Assembly: GCA_937870915.1 (NCBI GenBank) | Contig: CALMZQ010000130.1 | Location: forward strand, 1-60,388 | Length of the DNA: 60,388 bases | Direction of reading: 5' to 3' | From: an uncultured Ignavibacteria bacterium | GTDB taxonomy: Bacteria > Bacteroidota > Ignavibacteria > Kapaibacteriales > Kapaibacteriaceae | Part shown: one piece after another, positions 7,829 through 17,183 of the stretch | How positions within the stretch are numbered: position 1 is the first letter of the stretch | Layout of the letters: every line of letters begins with the position of its first letter | Position numbers and translations under genes: made by a program | The notes under the pieces: generated by a model | Databases searched by the model: none | What the model was told of the DNA's origin: nothing | The model's input: the letters and a program-made list of their open reading frames with translations, nothing else

Positions 7829-9244
7829 TTACCGCGTAAGAGGAATGAATTCAGTTCTACGGTTCTGCGCCTTTCCTTCATCTGTGTCGTTAGATGCAAC
7901 CGGTTCCGCGTCTCCGTATCCTTTCACAGTGATGCGATCCGCCTTGATTCCACCACGCACGATCGCATCTCGGACGGCTTCTGCACGCTTCTGAGAGAGC
8001 TTTTTGTTGAAGTCGGGGTCTGATGTGCTGTTCGTGTTGTCTGTGTGTCCGCGCACTTCGATGGTCATCGACGGGAGCGCTTTCATCATTGTTACGATGT
8101 TATTGATGGCCACAGATGACGAGGCATCGAGTGTTGTTTTACCGTGATCGAAATTCACATTCAGAAGTGCGATAGCACCCACGTCTGGCGTGTTGTCATA
8201 CTTGAAGTTCGATGAAGCAGTGTCCTTGCCCCAGCAGAGTTTGAGCTTCACATCGTGCGAACCATAATCTTGAACCGGATATTCAATCACGTAGCTATTC
8301 TTGAGTCTACGATAGACATCTTCAAACATTGGTCGGAATTCAGCTGTACCGTAGATGTGTGTGTACGACCCACCGGTGCTGCGCGCGATGTCTTCCATGT
8401 ATCCCTCGTTAATACCGCTACCAAAGTCAACTGCACAAACAACAACGTTGGACTTGATCGCGCGCGAGATCATTTCATCGCGTGAGAGCTTGGATGAATT
8501 CTCTTGACCGTCTGTGAATATGATCACAGCCTTCCGTGTTCCCTTTGGTGCTGATTGATCGAGATGATCAATTGCAGCAACTACTCCAGAGTGAATGGCA
8601 GTGCCCCCTCCAAATCCCTCAAGTCCATTCTGCTTCAGCTTGCTTCGCACCTCTTCGGTGTTGTTCGAGAGTGGCGATTCTACTTCTGTGTGATGATCAT
8701 AGCGGACAAGAGCAACGGCATCCTGCGGTTGTTTCAAACCGAGGAAGTCTTCAACCGAAGCTTGCATTGCTCGTGCACGTGCGTCACCCATTGAGCCGGA
8801 GTTGTCCATTACAAGTGCAAAGGCCACCGGCTCCTTATCGCGCTCCGTTACTTCACGAATGGTGTAGTTCTTCACATCGCGCGATGTGCCATTAATGGTT
8901 TCCGTTACCTTACACCACAGAGCCTTGCCGTTTCCTTTTACACCACCGGTGTAGTAGGTGCCAGTTGAATCCAAAACGTGTGCATAGATCTTGACCGACT
9001 TGCCATCCCGTGTATCTACACGTGTTGCATTTAGAGCCACCTTCTGTGGCTTTTTATCCGGAAGAGTTGCAACTGTTCTCAGAAAGATTGGTGCATATCC
9101 CGGTGGTGGCGTTGCATCCGCAGTGGCCTCCGGTTCTTGCCAAGAAGCGCACCCGGTGAGCAAGACAACGACGAGAATGACGGAATGACGTAGTGACGTA
9201 ATGACGAGATGACGAGATGACGGTATGACGTTATGGCGTGTCAC
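7829..9244 (-). CDS. VWA-OmpA lipoprotein whose signal peptide is encoded by octamer repeats
   Basis: 471 residues. The signal peptide ends at lipobox LLTGC (Cys about residue 32). A von Willebrand A domain spans about residues 140-310 with an intact MIDAS (MDNSGSMGDARA, then GGTAIHSG and FTDGQ). A C-terminal OmpA peptidoglycan-binding domain carries IEVRGHTDNTNS and QKRAEAVRDAIV, with the final NRRTEF. Probably an outer-membrane lipoprotein tethered to the wall that displays an adhesive or scaffolding VWA domain. The first 27 residues are read from a GACGnnAT octamer array, so RHNVI, RHLVI and RHSVI recur every eight residues. The GTG at 9244 is the only start that gives a full signal peptide. 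Confidence 0.88.
   Translation of the reverse strand: MTRHNVIPSSRHLVITSLRHSVILVVVLLTGCASWQEPEATADATPPPGYAPIFLRTVATLPDKKPQKVALNATRVDTRDGKSVKIYAHVLDSTGTYYTGGVKGNGKALWCKVTETINGTSRDVKNYTIREVTERDKEPVAFALVMDNSGSMGDARARAMQASVEDFLGLKQPQDAVALVRYDHHTEVESPLSNNTEEVRSKLKQNGLEGFGGGTAIHSGVVAAIDHLDQSAPKGTRKAVIIFTDGQENSSKLSRDEMISRAIKSNVVVCAVDFGSGINEGYMEDIARSTGGSYTHIYGTAEFRPMFEDVYRRLKNSYVIEYPVQDYGSHDVKLKLCWGKDTASSNFKYDNTPDVGAIALLNVNFDHGKTTLDASSSVAINNIVTMMKALPSMTIEVRGHTDNTNSTSDPDFNKKLSQKRAEAVRDAIVRGGIKADRITVKGYGDAEPVASNDTDEGKAQNRRTEFIPLTR
9170..9242. repeat. GACGnnAT octamer tandem array
   Basis: Nine units run from 9170 to 9242; the first is 9 nt, the rest 8 nt: gacgagaat, gacggaat, gacgtagt, gacgtaat, gacgagat (twice), gacggtat, gacgttat and a decayed ggcgtgtc. 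Read on the minus strand, 24 nt equals eight codons, which gives the RHxVI periodicity of the lipoprotein signal peptide. Related arrays lie at 48024-48140 and 49376-49500. Confidence 0.88.
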
Positions 9245-9284
9245 TGGAGTGCTCGTGATGTGGTTATGGCGTTGTTAATGCTGG

Positions 9285-11150
9285 TCAGGGGATCGCTGCG
9301 TCAAGTTGACGGGTGATGCGATCCTTAGGGTCCAAACGGCGCGCAAGATCACGATATCTGCGGAAACCAGCAGTATCGGTAAATGCGTCAAGTTTGTAAT
9401 ACGCCATCGTACCAAAGCCGGCGAGTGCGGTTTGTTGGAGCCCCTTATCCAGCCGTTCCATTCTACCTGCGAGACTGGAAACGAGTTCGTTCACACCAGC
9501 GGTGCCCTCGCGTTGCTGGTACTTGGAAGTGTCCTTCACCAAACGAACGAGCGGTCCGGCAGGACGTCTGTCATATCCAACAGCAAATCCCTGCTCATCT
9601 TGCAAAAGCTCGGGTGTGATATAGACAGGCCTATCTGGGTTTGCGGTTAAAAGTGCATTCAGGAGCGCAACAAACCGTTGCTGAATGATCCGTACGTTTG
9701 CCTGGTTTGTGTTGAAGGCATCACCATTGGATTCAAACATTTGTAGGTAGGGCATAAACGCCTCTACCTCCGGCTGCACACGTTTCATCACGTCGGGATA
9801 TCGCTGTAGGAGGTAGGGGGCATACCAGGTACGCCGTAAGAGTTCTTTGTCGATCACCGTGATATCTGTCCGCTCCTTCTGTACAACCTGACGGTACCAT
9901 GCTGCCGAACAGAAATAGTCCCATTGACGTGTGAGGATGATTGCGTTTGGCTCGGCATTGTCGAACACCCACGAAGTGTAGTTGTCAACGGCCGTGTGCC
10001 TCGACCGATCCTGTTGTTGCAAACCAACAACCACGGCAAAAAGCGGAAGGGCCAAAGCTGCCCAATACGAGCCAGATGGAAGTTTCTTCATCAGAGGTGG
10101 GAGGCCAAGGCAGAACAGAAGTGCTGCAACAAGGATGGTTGGCAGGAAATAGGGTTCGAGATCGGGAATAGCATAACCAAGCGAGATGCCGAGATTGCCA
10201 ATGATGAGGGTAATGAGGGCTAGTGCAAGCCGACGCTGACCCGTAACCAACCGCCAGAGCCCTATGGATGCCGGAATAAAACCAACCCACAAAAAAGTTG
10301 ATGCAAGGAGCGCCCAGAACATCGAAACGTTATCTGAGAACGCCTTCTTGTCGCTGAACATCCACACACCGAACTGTGTGCCTTTCACGTGATATAGGAA
10401 GGCTGAGAGATCTCGGTGCACCATGCCCCAGTTGATAGGGGGCTCTTGGGCACTCCGCAATGGAAGAATTGCGTAGAGGGCAACACCAACTAATGCCGGG
10501 ACTATTACCACCGCCCATGAACGTAGCCGTGACTTGCGATCCTGAGTACCGGAGAGCCAGAGTAGCAGAAGGCCCGGTGCAAGAAATGCCGATGATAGGT
10601 GGTTGGCCAGCATAAGGCCGTAGAGTAGTCCGGTCAGTGCTGTCCACCGCTGAGCGTGGTCACTGCTACGTACACTCTTCACAGCAAACAGCAACGTCAA
10701 CGAGAATAGAAGAAGGTGAAGCGAATAAACCTCAATCGATGTTGCCTGGGACCACACAACGCTACTCCAACCGAGCATCAGAGCACCCGTAGCAGCAATG
10801 ATCGAATAGAGTTGATTTGTGCCAACGCCATAAACCCACTGCAAGACATTCAACATGAGTAGGTAGGTAATGCTAACTGCAGAGGCTACCCATACGCCTG
10901 CGAGAACGTTAAGTGCGGAGATCGGGGAGCCCCATGACATCATTGTCCACACATGGCCAAGGAGGGTAAACAATGGATAGCCCGTGGGGTGGGCAACTCC
11001 TAGTGTTGTACACGCGGCGGCCAACTCGCCACTATCGGTATACATCAGACCAGGTGCCATTGTTATGGCATAGGTCACAAAAACAAGAAAGCCGAGGACA
11101 GCTGCCTGGAGACCAGGGGAGGCAAGTCCTCGGCCGATGATGTTCTTCAT
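9285..11150 (-). CDS. DUF2723 polytopic membrane protein (intact copy)
   Basis: 621 residues from the ATG at 11150, which lies 22 nt after the stop of the upstream gene; the open frame continues to 11213. It has about ten membrane segments in the first 400 residues and a soluble C-terminal part. The DUF2723 hallmark is present near the N terminus (APGLMYTDSGELAAACTTLGVAHPTGYPLFTLLGHVW), comparable to GT-C/PMT-type glycosyltransferases in which an Asp-Ser/Cys-Gly-Glu loop faces the periplasm. A glycosyl-transfer role is inferred from fold similarity only. The left boundary of the 6,011-bp duplication falls inside this gene at 9627, so this copy keeps its native 3' end and the second copy does not. 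Confidence 0.87.
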   Translation of the reverse strand: MKNIIGRGLASPGLQAAVLGFLVFVTYAITMAPGLMYTDSGELAAACTTLGVAHPTGYPLFTLLGHVWTMMSWGSPISALNVLAGVWVASAVSITYLLMLNVLQWVYGVGTNQLYSIIAATGALMLGWSSVVWSQATSIEVYSLHLLLFSLTLLFAVKSVRSSDHAQRWTALTGLLYGLMLANHLSSAFLAPGLLLLWLSGTQDRKSRLRSWAVVIVPALVGVALYAILPLRSAQEPPINWGMVHRDLSAFLYHVKGTQFGVWMFSDKKAFSDNVSMFWALLASTFLWVGFIPASIGLWRLVTGQRRLALALITLIIGNLGISLGYAIPDLEPYFLPTILVAALLFCLGLPPLMKKLPSGSYWAALALPLFAVVVGLQQQDRSRHTAVDNYTSWVFDNAEPNAIILTRQWDYFCSAAWYRQVVQKERTDITVIDKELLRRTWYAPYLLQRYPDVMKRVQPEVEAFMPYLQMFESNGDAFNTNQANVRIIQQRFVALLNALLTANPDRPVYITPELLQDEQGFAVGYDRRPAGPLVRLVKDTSKYQQREGTAGVNELVSSLAGRMERLDKGLQQTALAGFGTMAYYKLDAFTDTAGFRRYRDLARRLDPKDRITRQLDAAIP

Positions 11151-11172
11151 GGGTCGAGCGGAGAGTGGGAGA

Positions 11173-11880
11173 TCAGCGAGTAATAACCACCGGAGAGGCC
11201 GACATGGAGCCATCAGCCGACGTCATGATTAGGCGATACGTACCGGATGCAAGGCCACTCAAGGGAAGGGTAGCTACTGTTGACGCAGGCACACCATAGG
11301 AGCGTACAATGTTTCCAGAGGCATCGTAGAGGCCAATCGTAGTGATTGTTGGCAAAACATCGCCACGAACCGAAACTGATTCTGTTGCCGGCAGAGGACT
11401 AACCGAGAGACCGATCTCGGATGCATCGCGGACGGATGTTGAAGGGGCGATCTTGAAGGTAACGGAGAAGTTGAGTTTGTCGTTGGTGTTGGTCTTATCG
11501 AACAACGAAACCTGGACAAGGCTCGTGCCTTCCGTGCCATGAGGGGTAAGATCTACGTAGAGAGGAAGGGTTCCACCAACGCTAAGTACTTGTCCGTCGC
11601 GGATATAGGGATCATCTCCCGGACCCGGGTACAGGGACCAACATGTATTCATACATAGCTGAGCTGTGTGATCAAGTGATAGGCCGTTGAGGTCGTACGA
11701 GAAGTACAATTCCTTAGCTGTGTTGTTGAGGTTCCGAATGGTGCCCTCGCGCTTCACCGTTCCTCCGCCGGGTGTTCCAGAGATGGTTTCACCCTGAAGC
11801 CAGTCTATGGTGTACGTCTGAGCACTGGCAGACATGGAAAGGAGGAGTCCTGCAACAAGCGCAAGTACATGAGTTTTCAT
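11173..11880 (-). CDS. Secreted T9SS-sorted protein with a Cys pair (copy 1)
   Basis: 235 residues from the ATG at 11880. The open frame continues to 12021, but this start gives a clean signal peptide (MKTHVLALVAGLLLSMSASAQ). The N-terminal half is an all-beta domain with one Cys pair in LCMNTCW (C-x3-C). The last 75 residues, from ISPLPATES-like SVSPLPATESVSV through GLYDASGNIVRSY to LASGTYRLIMTSADG, fit a type A T9SS sorting domain. The family of the N-terminal domain is not recognised. It is divergent from the TlpA-like gene and just upstream of the DUF2723 gene on the same strand. The Cys pair makes it a possible thiol client of the neighbouring thioredoxin-like proteins, which is inference. 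Confidence 0.8.
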   Translation of the reverse strand: MKTHVLALVAGLLLSMSASAQTYTIDWLQGETISGTPGGGTVKREGTIRNLNNTAKELYFSYDLNGLSLDHTAQLCMNTCWSLYPGPGDDPYIRDGQVLSVGGTLPLYVDLTPHGTEGTSLVQVSLFDKTNTNDKLNFSVTFKIAPSTSVRDASEIGLSVSPLPATESVSVRGDVLPTITTIGLYDASGNIVRSYGVPASTVATLPLSGLASGTYRLIMTSADGSMSASPVVITR

Positions 11881-11912
11881 AATTTGACGTCCCTTGGATT
11901 CAATGCGTTCTG

Positions 11913-11920
11913 CAAACCTA
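11913..11920 (-). promoter_or_regulatory. Candidate -7 box (TAGGTTTG on the minus strand)
   Basis: Perfect match to TAnnTTTG about 32 nt upstream of the ATG at 11880. The -33 region is weak. It is duplicated at 17924-17931. Confidence 0.4.
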
Positions 11921-11992
11921 CTACATGCGGGCAAATTCCCGAACGAGTAGAGCATATGACGCCGAAACCACTTTTTTGTGACAGGAGAATTC

Positions 11993-12505
11993 GTGAAAAG
12001 GTTCGTACTGGCGGCCATCATCGCCTTTGTTTCGCTCTCCGGAGTGGTTTGCGCTCAAGATACTTCTTCGGCCCGTCTGCCTTCTGTAAAGATCCGGAGT
12101 GTTACCGGAGATCTGATCAATACAGCAGACATCAGCACGGACAACAGGCCCGTTGTGGTGAGTTTTTGGGCTACATGGTGTAAGCCGTGTTTGCAGGAAT
12201 TGCAGACATATCACGGACTCTACGAGGAGTGGCAGGAAAAGTACGGGGTAAAGCTGGTAGCTGTGTCGATCGACGATTCCCGCAATGCGTCCAAGGTAGC
12301 CCCCGTTGTAAAATCGCGGAACTGGAAGTATGATGTTTTGCTCGACATCAACCAAGAGTTCAAGCGCGCAATGAATGTGAACAACGTCCCGCATACCTTC
12401 GTGATCATGAATGGTAAGGTTGTGTTTTCCCATAGTGCATATTCGTACGGCGACGAAGATGAACTGGAAGAACTCTTCAAGAAACTCACGGGCAAAGAAG
12501 GATAA
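11993..12505 (+). CDS. TlpA/ResA-like thioredoxin-fold exported protein (copy 1)
   Basis: 170 residues. The GTG at 11993 has AGGAG at 11983-11987 as ribosome binding site with 5 nt spacing, which favours it over the GTG at 11978. The signal peptide (KRFVLAAIIAFVSLSGVVCAQ) exports it to the periplasm. The thioredoxin fold contains VVVSFWATWCKPCLQEL with the redox-active WCKPC and the cis-Pro segment NNVPHTFVI. TlpA-like proteins reduce or isomerise disulfides outside the cytoplasm. It is 3 nt upstream of the DUF6029 gene, and Omp28 follows, so the three form a likely operon. Its exact partners are unknown. Confidence 0.87.
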   Translation: MKRFVLAAIIAFVSLSGVVCAQDTSSARLPSVKIRSVTGDLINTADISTDNRPVVVSFWATWCKPCLQELQTYHGLYEEWQEKYGVKLVAVSIDDSRNASKVAPVVKSRNWKYDVLLDINQEFKRAMNVNNVPHTFVIMNGKVVFSHSAYSYGDEDELEELFKKLTGKEG

Positions 12506-12508
12506 TAC

Positions 12509-14188
12509 GTGAAGGTGTTCATTGCTGGAATTGTGGCCCTTGTGGTGCTTTCGCTACCCACATTTGGTCAAGGTATCGACATTCAGGACATCGGTACCAT
12601 CAGTGGGTCCCTCCAGTCCGATATCCAAACGTATACGGAAGACACCATTATCGGAGCCCCAGAGGTACCGGAACGGCTCCTCTCCAATACGTTCTTCAAC
12701 CTCTTGTTCACCCGAGGCAAGTTCACGGCGGGTATTCGGTTCGAATCCTATCAGAACCCACTGCTCGGCATCGACCCACGTTATGGTACGTCGGGTAGCG
12801 GTACAGGTCTCGGTATACCGTATCGTTTTGCCTCGTACACCGACGACATCTTTGAGGTTACAGCCGGTAACTTCTATGAGCAGTTTGGTAGTGGTATGAT
12901 CTTTCGCACCTACGAAGAACGCAACCTTGGATTCGATAACTCTATCGATGGTCTGCGTATGCGGTTCATTCCAACGCCGGGTCTAAAGATCACGGGTCTT
13001 ATCGGTCGGCAACGTGCGTTCTGGGAATTGAGCCGAGGCATTATGAGAGGGGGCGATCTGAGTCTCGACCTCAACGAGATCGGAGACTCACTGCTTCCGA
13101 GCAACATGCACCTTACGCTTGGCGCAAGTGTGATGAGCAGGTATCAGGCTGACGATCAGGATCTTTTAAAGATCCCGGAGAATGTGCTCGCATGGTCCAC
13201 TCGTGCGCACTTTATGTATGCCGACTTCTCGCTCGAACTTGAATATGCCTACAAGATCAATGACCCGAGCGCTGCCAATGTGCTCTCGTTCAATCCTGGA
13301 GACGCCCTGTACCTTAATGCATCGTATGCCGCTTCGGGTCTTGGATTGAACTTCGCTGCAAAGCGAATCGACAACATGGACTTCCGAAGTGACAGAACAG
13401 CCACGGGATTTGCACAGCAGGTGAACTATCTGCCAGCGCTAACCAAACAACATACGTGGCGACTCATCACGCTCTATCCATACGCAACGCAGCCAACTGG
13501 TGAGTTTGGCATGCAGGGCGACATCTCTATTACGATCCCCAAGGGCTACGGGCTTGGGAACGATGAGACGATGATCACGTTGAACGCTTCGGTGATCCAC
13601 GCCATGGATACAACACACACCAGCCCCTTTACATATGACGTTGCTTTCTGGTGGGCAGATCGCATTTATTACCGAGACATGAACGTTGAGATCTCACGAA
13701 AATTCGGCAAGGATTTCAAAGCAACACTTGTCTACGTAAACCTCGATTACGATCAAGACATCATTGAGCGCAGGGCTTCGCCCAATGAAACACTTTATGG
13801 TGTGATCACCTCAAACTTCGTGTGCTTGGAGCTGTGGTTCAAGACGGCGAAAAACCAGAGCCTTCGAACGGAATTCCAGTTCATGTCCGTTTCTCATCAA
13901 CCTGGTGCGCAACTCGCCCTTCAGAATGGAAATTGGGTGATGGCGCTCGCTGAATACACAATCTCTCCGCACTGGTACTTTACCGTGTTTGACGAATACA
14001 ATTACGGCAATGCCGATCCCACCCTTCAGGTGCACTATCCGAACGCTAGCCTTGCATACAATGCCGGAGCATTACGAGTACAAGGTGGGTATGGCCGCGT
14101 GCGTGGTGGTATTCTCTGTGTAGGTGGCATCTGTCGTCCGGTCCCAGCCTCGAATGGCATGACCCTTAACGTGACGTATTCCTTCTGA
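12509..14188 (+). CDS. DUF6029-like outer-membrane barrel protein (copy 1)
   Basis: 559 residues from a GTG start, with signal peptide MKVFIAGIVALVVLSLPTFGQ. The body is rich in alternating aromatic and polar beta strands and ends in NVTYSF, a terminal Phe typical of outer-membrane barrels. The segments FTAGIRFESYQNPLLG, AGNFYEQFGSGMIFRTYEERNLG and NSIDGLR resemble the Bacteroidota DUF6029 family, which often sits beside Omp28 genes. The function is not established. It is probably the membrane partner of the TlpA-like and Omp28 proteins that flank it. A late Cys pair (GGILCVGGICRP) lies near the C terminus. Confidence 0.78.
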   Translation: MKVFIAGIVALVVLSLPTFGQGIDIQDIGTISGSLQSDIQTYTEDTIIGAPEVPERLLSNTFFNLLFTRGKFTAGIRFESYQNPLLGIDPRYGTSGSGTGLGIPYRFASYTDDIFEVTAGNFYEQFGSGMIFRTYEERNLGFDNSIDGLRMRFIPTPGLKITGLIGRQRAFWELSRGIMRGGDLSLDLNEIGDSLLPSNMHLTLGASVMSRYQADDQDLLKIPENVLAWSTRAHFMYADFSLELEYAYKINDPSAANVLSFNPGDALYLNASYAASGLGLNFAAKRIDNMDFRSDRTATGFAQQVNYLPALTKQHTWRLITLYPYATQPTGEFGMQGDISITIPKGYGLGNDETMITLNASVIHAMDTTHTSPFTYDVAFWWADRIYYRDMNVEISRKFGKDFKATLVYVNLDYDQDIIERRASPNETLYGVITSNFVCLELWFKTAKNQSLRTEFQFMSVSHQPGAQLALQNGNWVMALAEYTISPHWYFTVFDEYNYGNADPTLQVHYPNASLAYNAGALRVQGGYGRVRGGILCVGGICRPVPASNGMTLNVTYSF

Positions 14189-14244
14189 ACGTAACAAAGA
14201 CAACGGCTTGGTGGTCAGTACAACACCAAACGGAGACTTCCCAC

Positions 14245-15132
14245 ATGAAAATCCTTCTTCTCGCGCTAACCCTCGCAACGGCATTGATGATCAATGCTTG
14301 TGATATTATTGAGGCACCCTACCTCAAAAATCCCATTGATCCGGCTGATACGTTGTTGAAGGATACATCAAACGTTGTCGCCCGAACTGAGGGGTTGCAG
14401 AACGTCCTCCTTGAGGACTATACGGGGCATACGTGTGGCAACTGCCCGGAGGCTGCGGATATCGCTGCTTCCATTGCGGCAGCAAATCCATCCCGCGTGA
14501 TCGTAACGGCAATTCATGCCGGAGGCTTTGCATTGCCGGAACTGCCGGACTATCCGTATGATTTTCGGACAGAGGCTGGGACCACGCTCGACGAGACATT
14601 TAAGATCAGTCGAGCCGGCAATCCAAACGGTTTGGTTAATCGCGCCAAATACAATACACGGTTCATCCTTGGTCAAAACAACTGGGTCCCGGCTGTTGCA
14701 GCTCAATTGGCACTTTCGCCACGCATCGATCTTGATCTGAGTCACACCTACCATGCAGAAGATCGAACACTTGTAGCCACTGTTGAGGCTACGTATCTCG
14801 CTGAGGGTGAAGCAGACTATTCCCTAGTAGTCTGGATAACGGAGAACGGTATTGTACAGGACCAAAAGGACTATCGCCGTACGCCATCACATGTCGAAGA
14901 GTATGAATTTGAGCACGTACTGCGTGGCTCCATGAACGGCACGTGGGGAGATTCTCTCAGCGCAAAGGTTGAACCGGCCGGGACAAAGATCAAGAAGGTT
15001 CTTCGCTACACCATTCCGGATGGAGTGGATTGGAATCTTGCAAACTGCGAGCTCGTTGCCTATGTGATTCGCCGTAAGGACGATCAAACTCGCGACGTGC
15101 TTCAAGTGGTAAAGCAGGCCTTTAGACCTTAA
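14245..15132 (+). CDS. Omp28-family lipoprotein with thioredoxin-like CGNC motif (copy 1)
   Basis: 295 residues. The signal peptide ends at lipobox LMINAC (Cys 19), so it is a predicted lipoprotein. Residues about 54-100 show the Omp28 hallmark VLLEDYTGHTCGNCPEAADIA, a thioredoxin-like fold with a C-G-N-C motif. The C-terminal half is all beta. Omp28 was described as an outer-membrane lipoprotein in Porphyromonas; its activity is not defined. It follows the DUF6029 gene by 56 nt and overlaps the convergent Wzi-like gene by 4 nt. Confidence 0.87.
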   Translation: MKILLLALTLATALMINACDIIEAPYLKNPIDPADTLLKDTSNVVARTEGLQNVLLEDYTGHTCGNCPEAADIAASIAAANPSRVIVTAIHAGGFALPELPDYPYDFRTEAGTTLDETFKISRAGNPNGLVNRAKYNTRFILGQNNWVPAVAAQLALSPRIDLDLSHTYHAEDRTLVATVEATYLAEGEADYSLVVWITENGIVQDQKDYRRTPSHVEEYEFEHVLRGSMNGTWGDSLSAKVEPAGTKIKKVLRYTIPDGVDWNLANCELVAYVIRRKDDQTRDVLQVVKQAFRP

Positions 15133-15637
15133 TAGCCAACACGGATCTCAAAGGATCCGAAAAAGAAGTTCTCGGGCATATTTCCACCGTTGCGATTCGT
15201 GTATCCAACGCGGAGGTCTGTAAAGACGTTCGGAAACCACTCTGCAGAAAACCAGAGTCGGACGCGCCGCTGATAACTCAGGTTGCCGCGCAGGAAGGTG
15301 TTGCCTGCAAGGCCATCGCCATCACCGCGCAACATATCGCCCCCTACATTCCCTACGGCTACAAGTATCCCGGATCCCGGATAGTTGGGATCTTCTGCAG
15401 CTTGGATGTTGCCGGTGCTATCGAGGAAGTTCTCTCCGTGACGTGTATAGTCTAGGTCCAATCGAACGAAGGTTCGTGGACTGAACCAATGCCGAGCCTG
15501 AAACGCAACACGGTCTGAGTTGGGCTGAAGGTCGTAGCCAACCGGCGCACCAAATGTTGTGTACGATGCATTGATGCTACGGTGAGAGAATGTAAACGGG
15601 TCAACGCGAGCATACTCTAAAGACACAAGGGAACGGG
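15129..15637 (-). pseudogene. Truncated Wzi-like barrel gene (C-terminal fragment at the duplication junction)
   Basis: Identical to the last 169 codons of the intact gene at 21140-22795, but the 5' 382 codons are missing because the duplication joint at 15638 replaces them with DUF2723 sequence. The first possible start is an internal GTG at 15626. Without a signal peptide the product could not reach the outer membrane, so the fragment is almost certainly non-functional. Confidence 0.93.
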
Positions 15638-17161
15638 AGGCCTATCTGGGTTTGCGGTTAAAAGTGCATTCAGGAGCGCAACAAACCGTTGCTGAATGAT
15701 CCGTACGTTTGCCTGGTTTGTGTTGAAGGCATCACCATTGGATTCAAACATTTGTAGGTAGGGCATAAACGCCTCTACCTCCGGCTGCACACGTTTCATC
15801 ACGTCGGGATATCGCTGTAGGAGGTAGGGGGCATACCAGGTACGCCGTAAGAGTTCTTTGTCGATCACCGTGATATCTGTCCGCTCCTTCTGTACAACCT
15901 GACGGTACCATGCTGCCGAACAGAAATAGTCCCATTGACGTGTGAGGATGATTGCGTTTGGCTCGGCATTGTCGAACACCCACGAAGTGTAGTTGTCAAC
16001 GGCCGTGTGCCTCGACCGATCCTGTTGTTGCAAACCAACAACCACGGCAAAAAGCGGAAGGGCCAAAGCTGCCCAATACGAGCCAGATGGAAGTTTCTTC
16101 ATCAGAGGTGGGAGGCCAAGGCAGAACAGAAGTGCTGCAACAAGGATGGTTGGCAGGAAATAGGGTTCGAGATCGGGAATAGCATAACCAAGCGAGATGC
16201 CGAGATTGCCAATGATGAGGGTAATGAGGGCTAGTGCAAGCCGACGCTGACCCGTAACCAACCGCCAGAGCCCTATGGATGCCGGAATAAAACCAACCCA
16301 CAAAAAAGTTGATGCAAGGAGCGCCCAGAACATCGAAACGTTATCTGAGAACGCCTTCTTGTCGCTGAACATCCACACACCGAACTGTGTGCCTTTCACG
16401 TGATATAGGAAGGCTGAGAGATCTCGGTGCACCATGCCCCAGTTGATAGGGGGCTCTTGGGCACTCCGCAATGGAAGAATTGCGTAGAGGGCAACACCAA
16501 CTAATGCCGGGACTATTACCACCGCCCATGAACGTAGCCGTGACTTGCGATCCTGAGTACCGGAGAGCCAGAGTAGCAGAAGGCCCGGTGCAAGAAATGC
16601 CGATGATAGGTGGTTGGCCAGCATAAGGCCGTAGAGTAGTCCGGTCAGTGCTGTCCACCGCTGAGCGTGGTCACTGCTACGTACACTCTTCACAGCAAAC
16701 AGCAACGTCAACGAGAATAGAAGAAGGTGAAGCGAATAAACCTCAATCGATGTTGCCTGGGACCACACAACGCTACTCCAACCGAGCATCAGAGCACCCG
16801 TAGCAGCAATGATCGAATAGAGTTGATTTGTGCCAACGCCATAAACCCACTGCAAGACATTCAACATGAGTAGGTAGGTAATGCTAACTGCAGAGGCTAC
16901 CCATACGCCTGCGAGAACGTTAAGTGCGGAGATCGGGGAGCCCCATGACATCATTGTCCACACATGGCCAAGGAGGGTAAACAATGGATAGCCCGTGGGG
17001 TGGGCAACTCCTAGTGTTGTACACGCGGCGGCCAACTCGCCACTATCGGTATACATCAGACCAGGTGCCATTGTTATGGCATAGGTCACAAAAACAAGAA
17101 AGCCGAGGACAGCTGCCTGGAGACCAGGGGAGGCAAGTCCTCGGCCGATGATGTTCTTCAT
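15617..17161 (-). pseudogene. DUF2723 gene truncated by the duplication
   Basis: Second copy of the 9285-11150 gene, with identical sequence from the ATG at 17161 to the joint. After ANPDRP the frame enters Wzi-like sequence out of frame, adds PVPLCL and stops at 15617. It keeps about 508 of 621 residues and all membrane segments but loses about 114 residues of the soluble C-terminal part. It may still be translated. Whether it folds is unknown. Confidence 0.9.
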
Positions 17162-17183
17162 GGGTCGAGCGGAGAGTGGGAGA

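Larger units (their letters stand above)
9627..15637. repeat. 6,011-bp tandem direct duplication, copy 1
   Basis: Bases 9627-15637 are repeated at 15638-21648 with a constant offset of 6011. The proteins encoded in both copies are identical and no base difference was found in the stretches compared. The unit begins and ends at AGGCCT, which is found at 9627, 15638 and 21649. It holds the 5' part of the DUF2723 gene, the T9SS-sorted protein, the TlpA-like gene, the DUF6029 gene, the Omp28 gene and the 3' part of the Wzi-like gene. Confidence 0.97.

Noticed and set aside
12740-12765. GGTTCGAATCC as a tRNA T-arm
   Set aside because: It lies inside the DUF6029 reading frame and no acceptor or anticodon stems can be folded around it.
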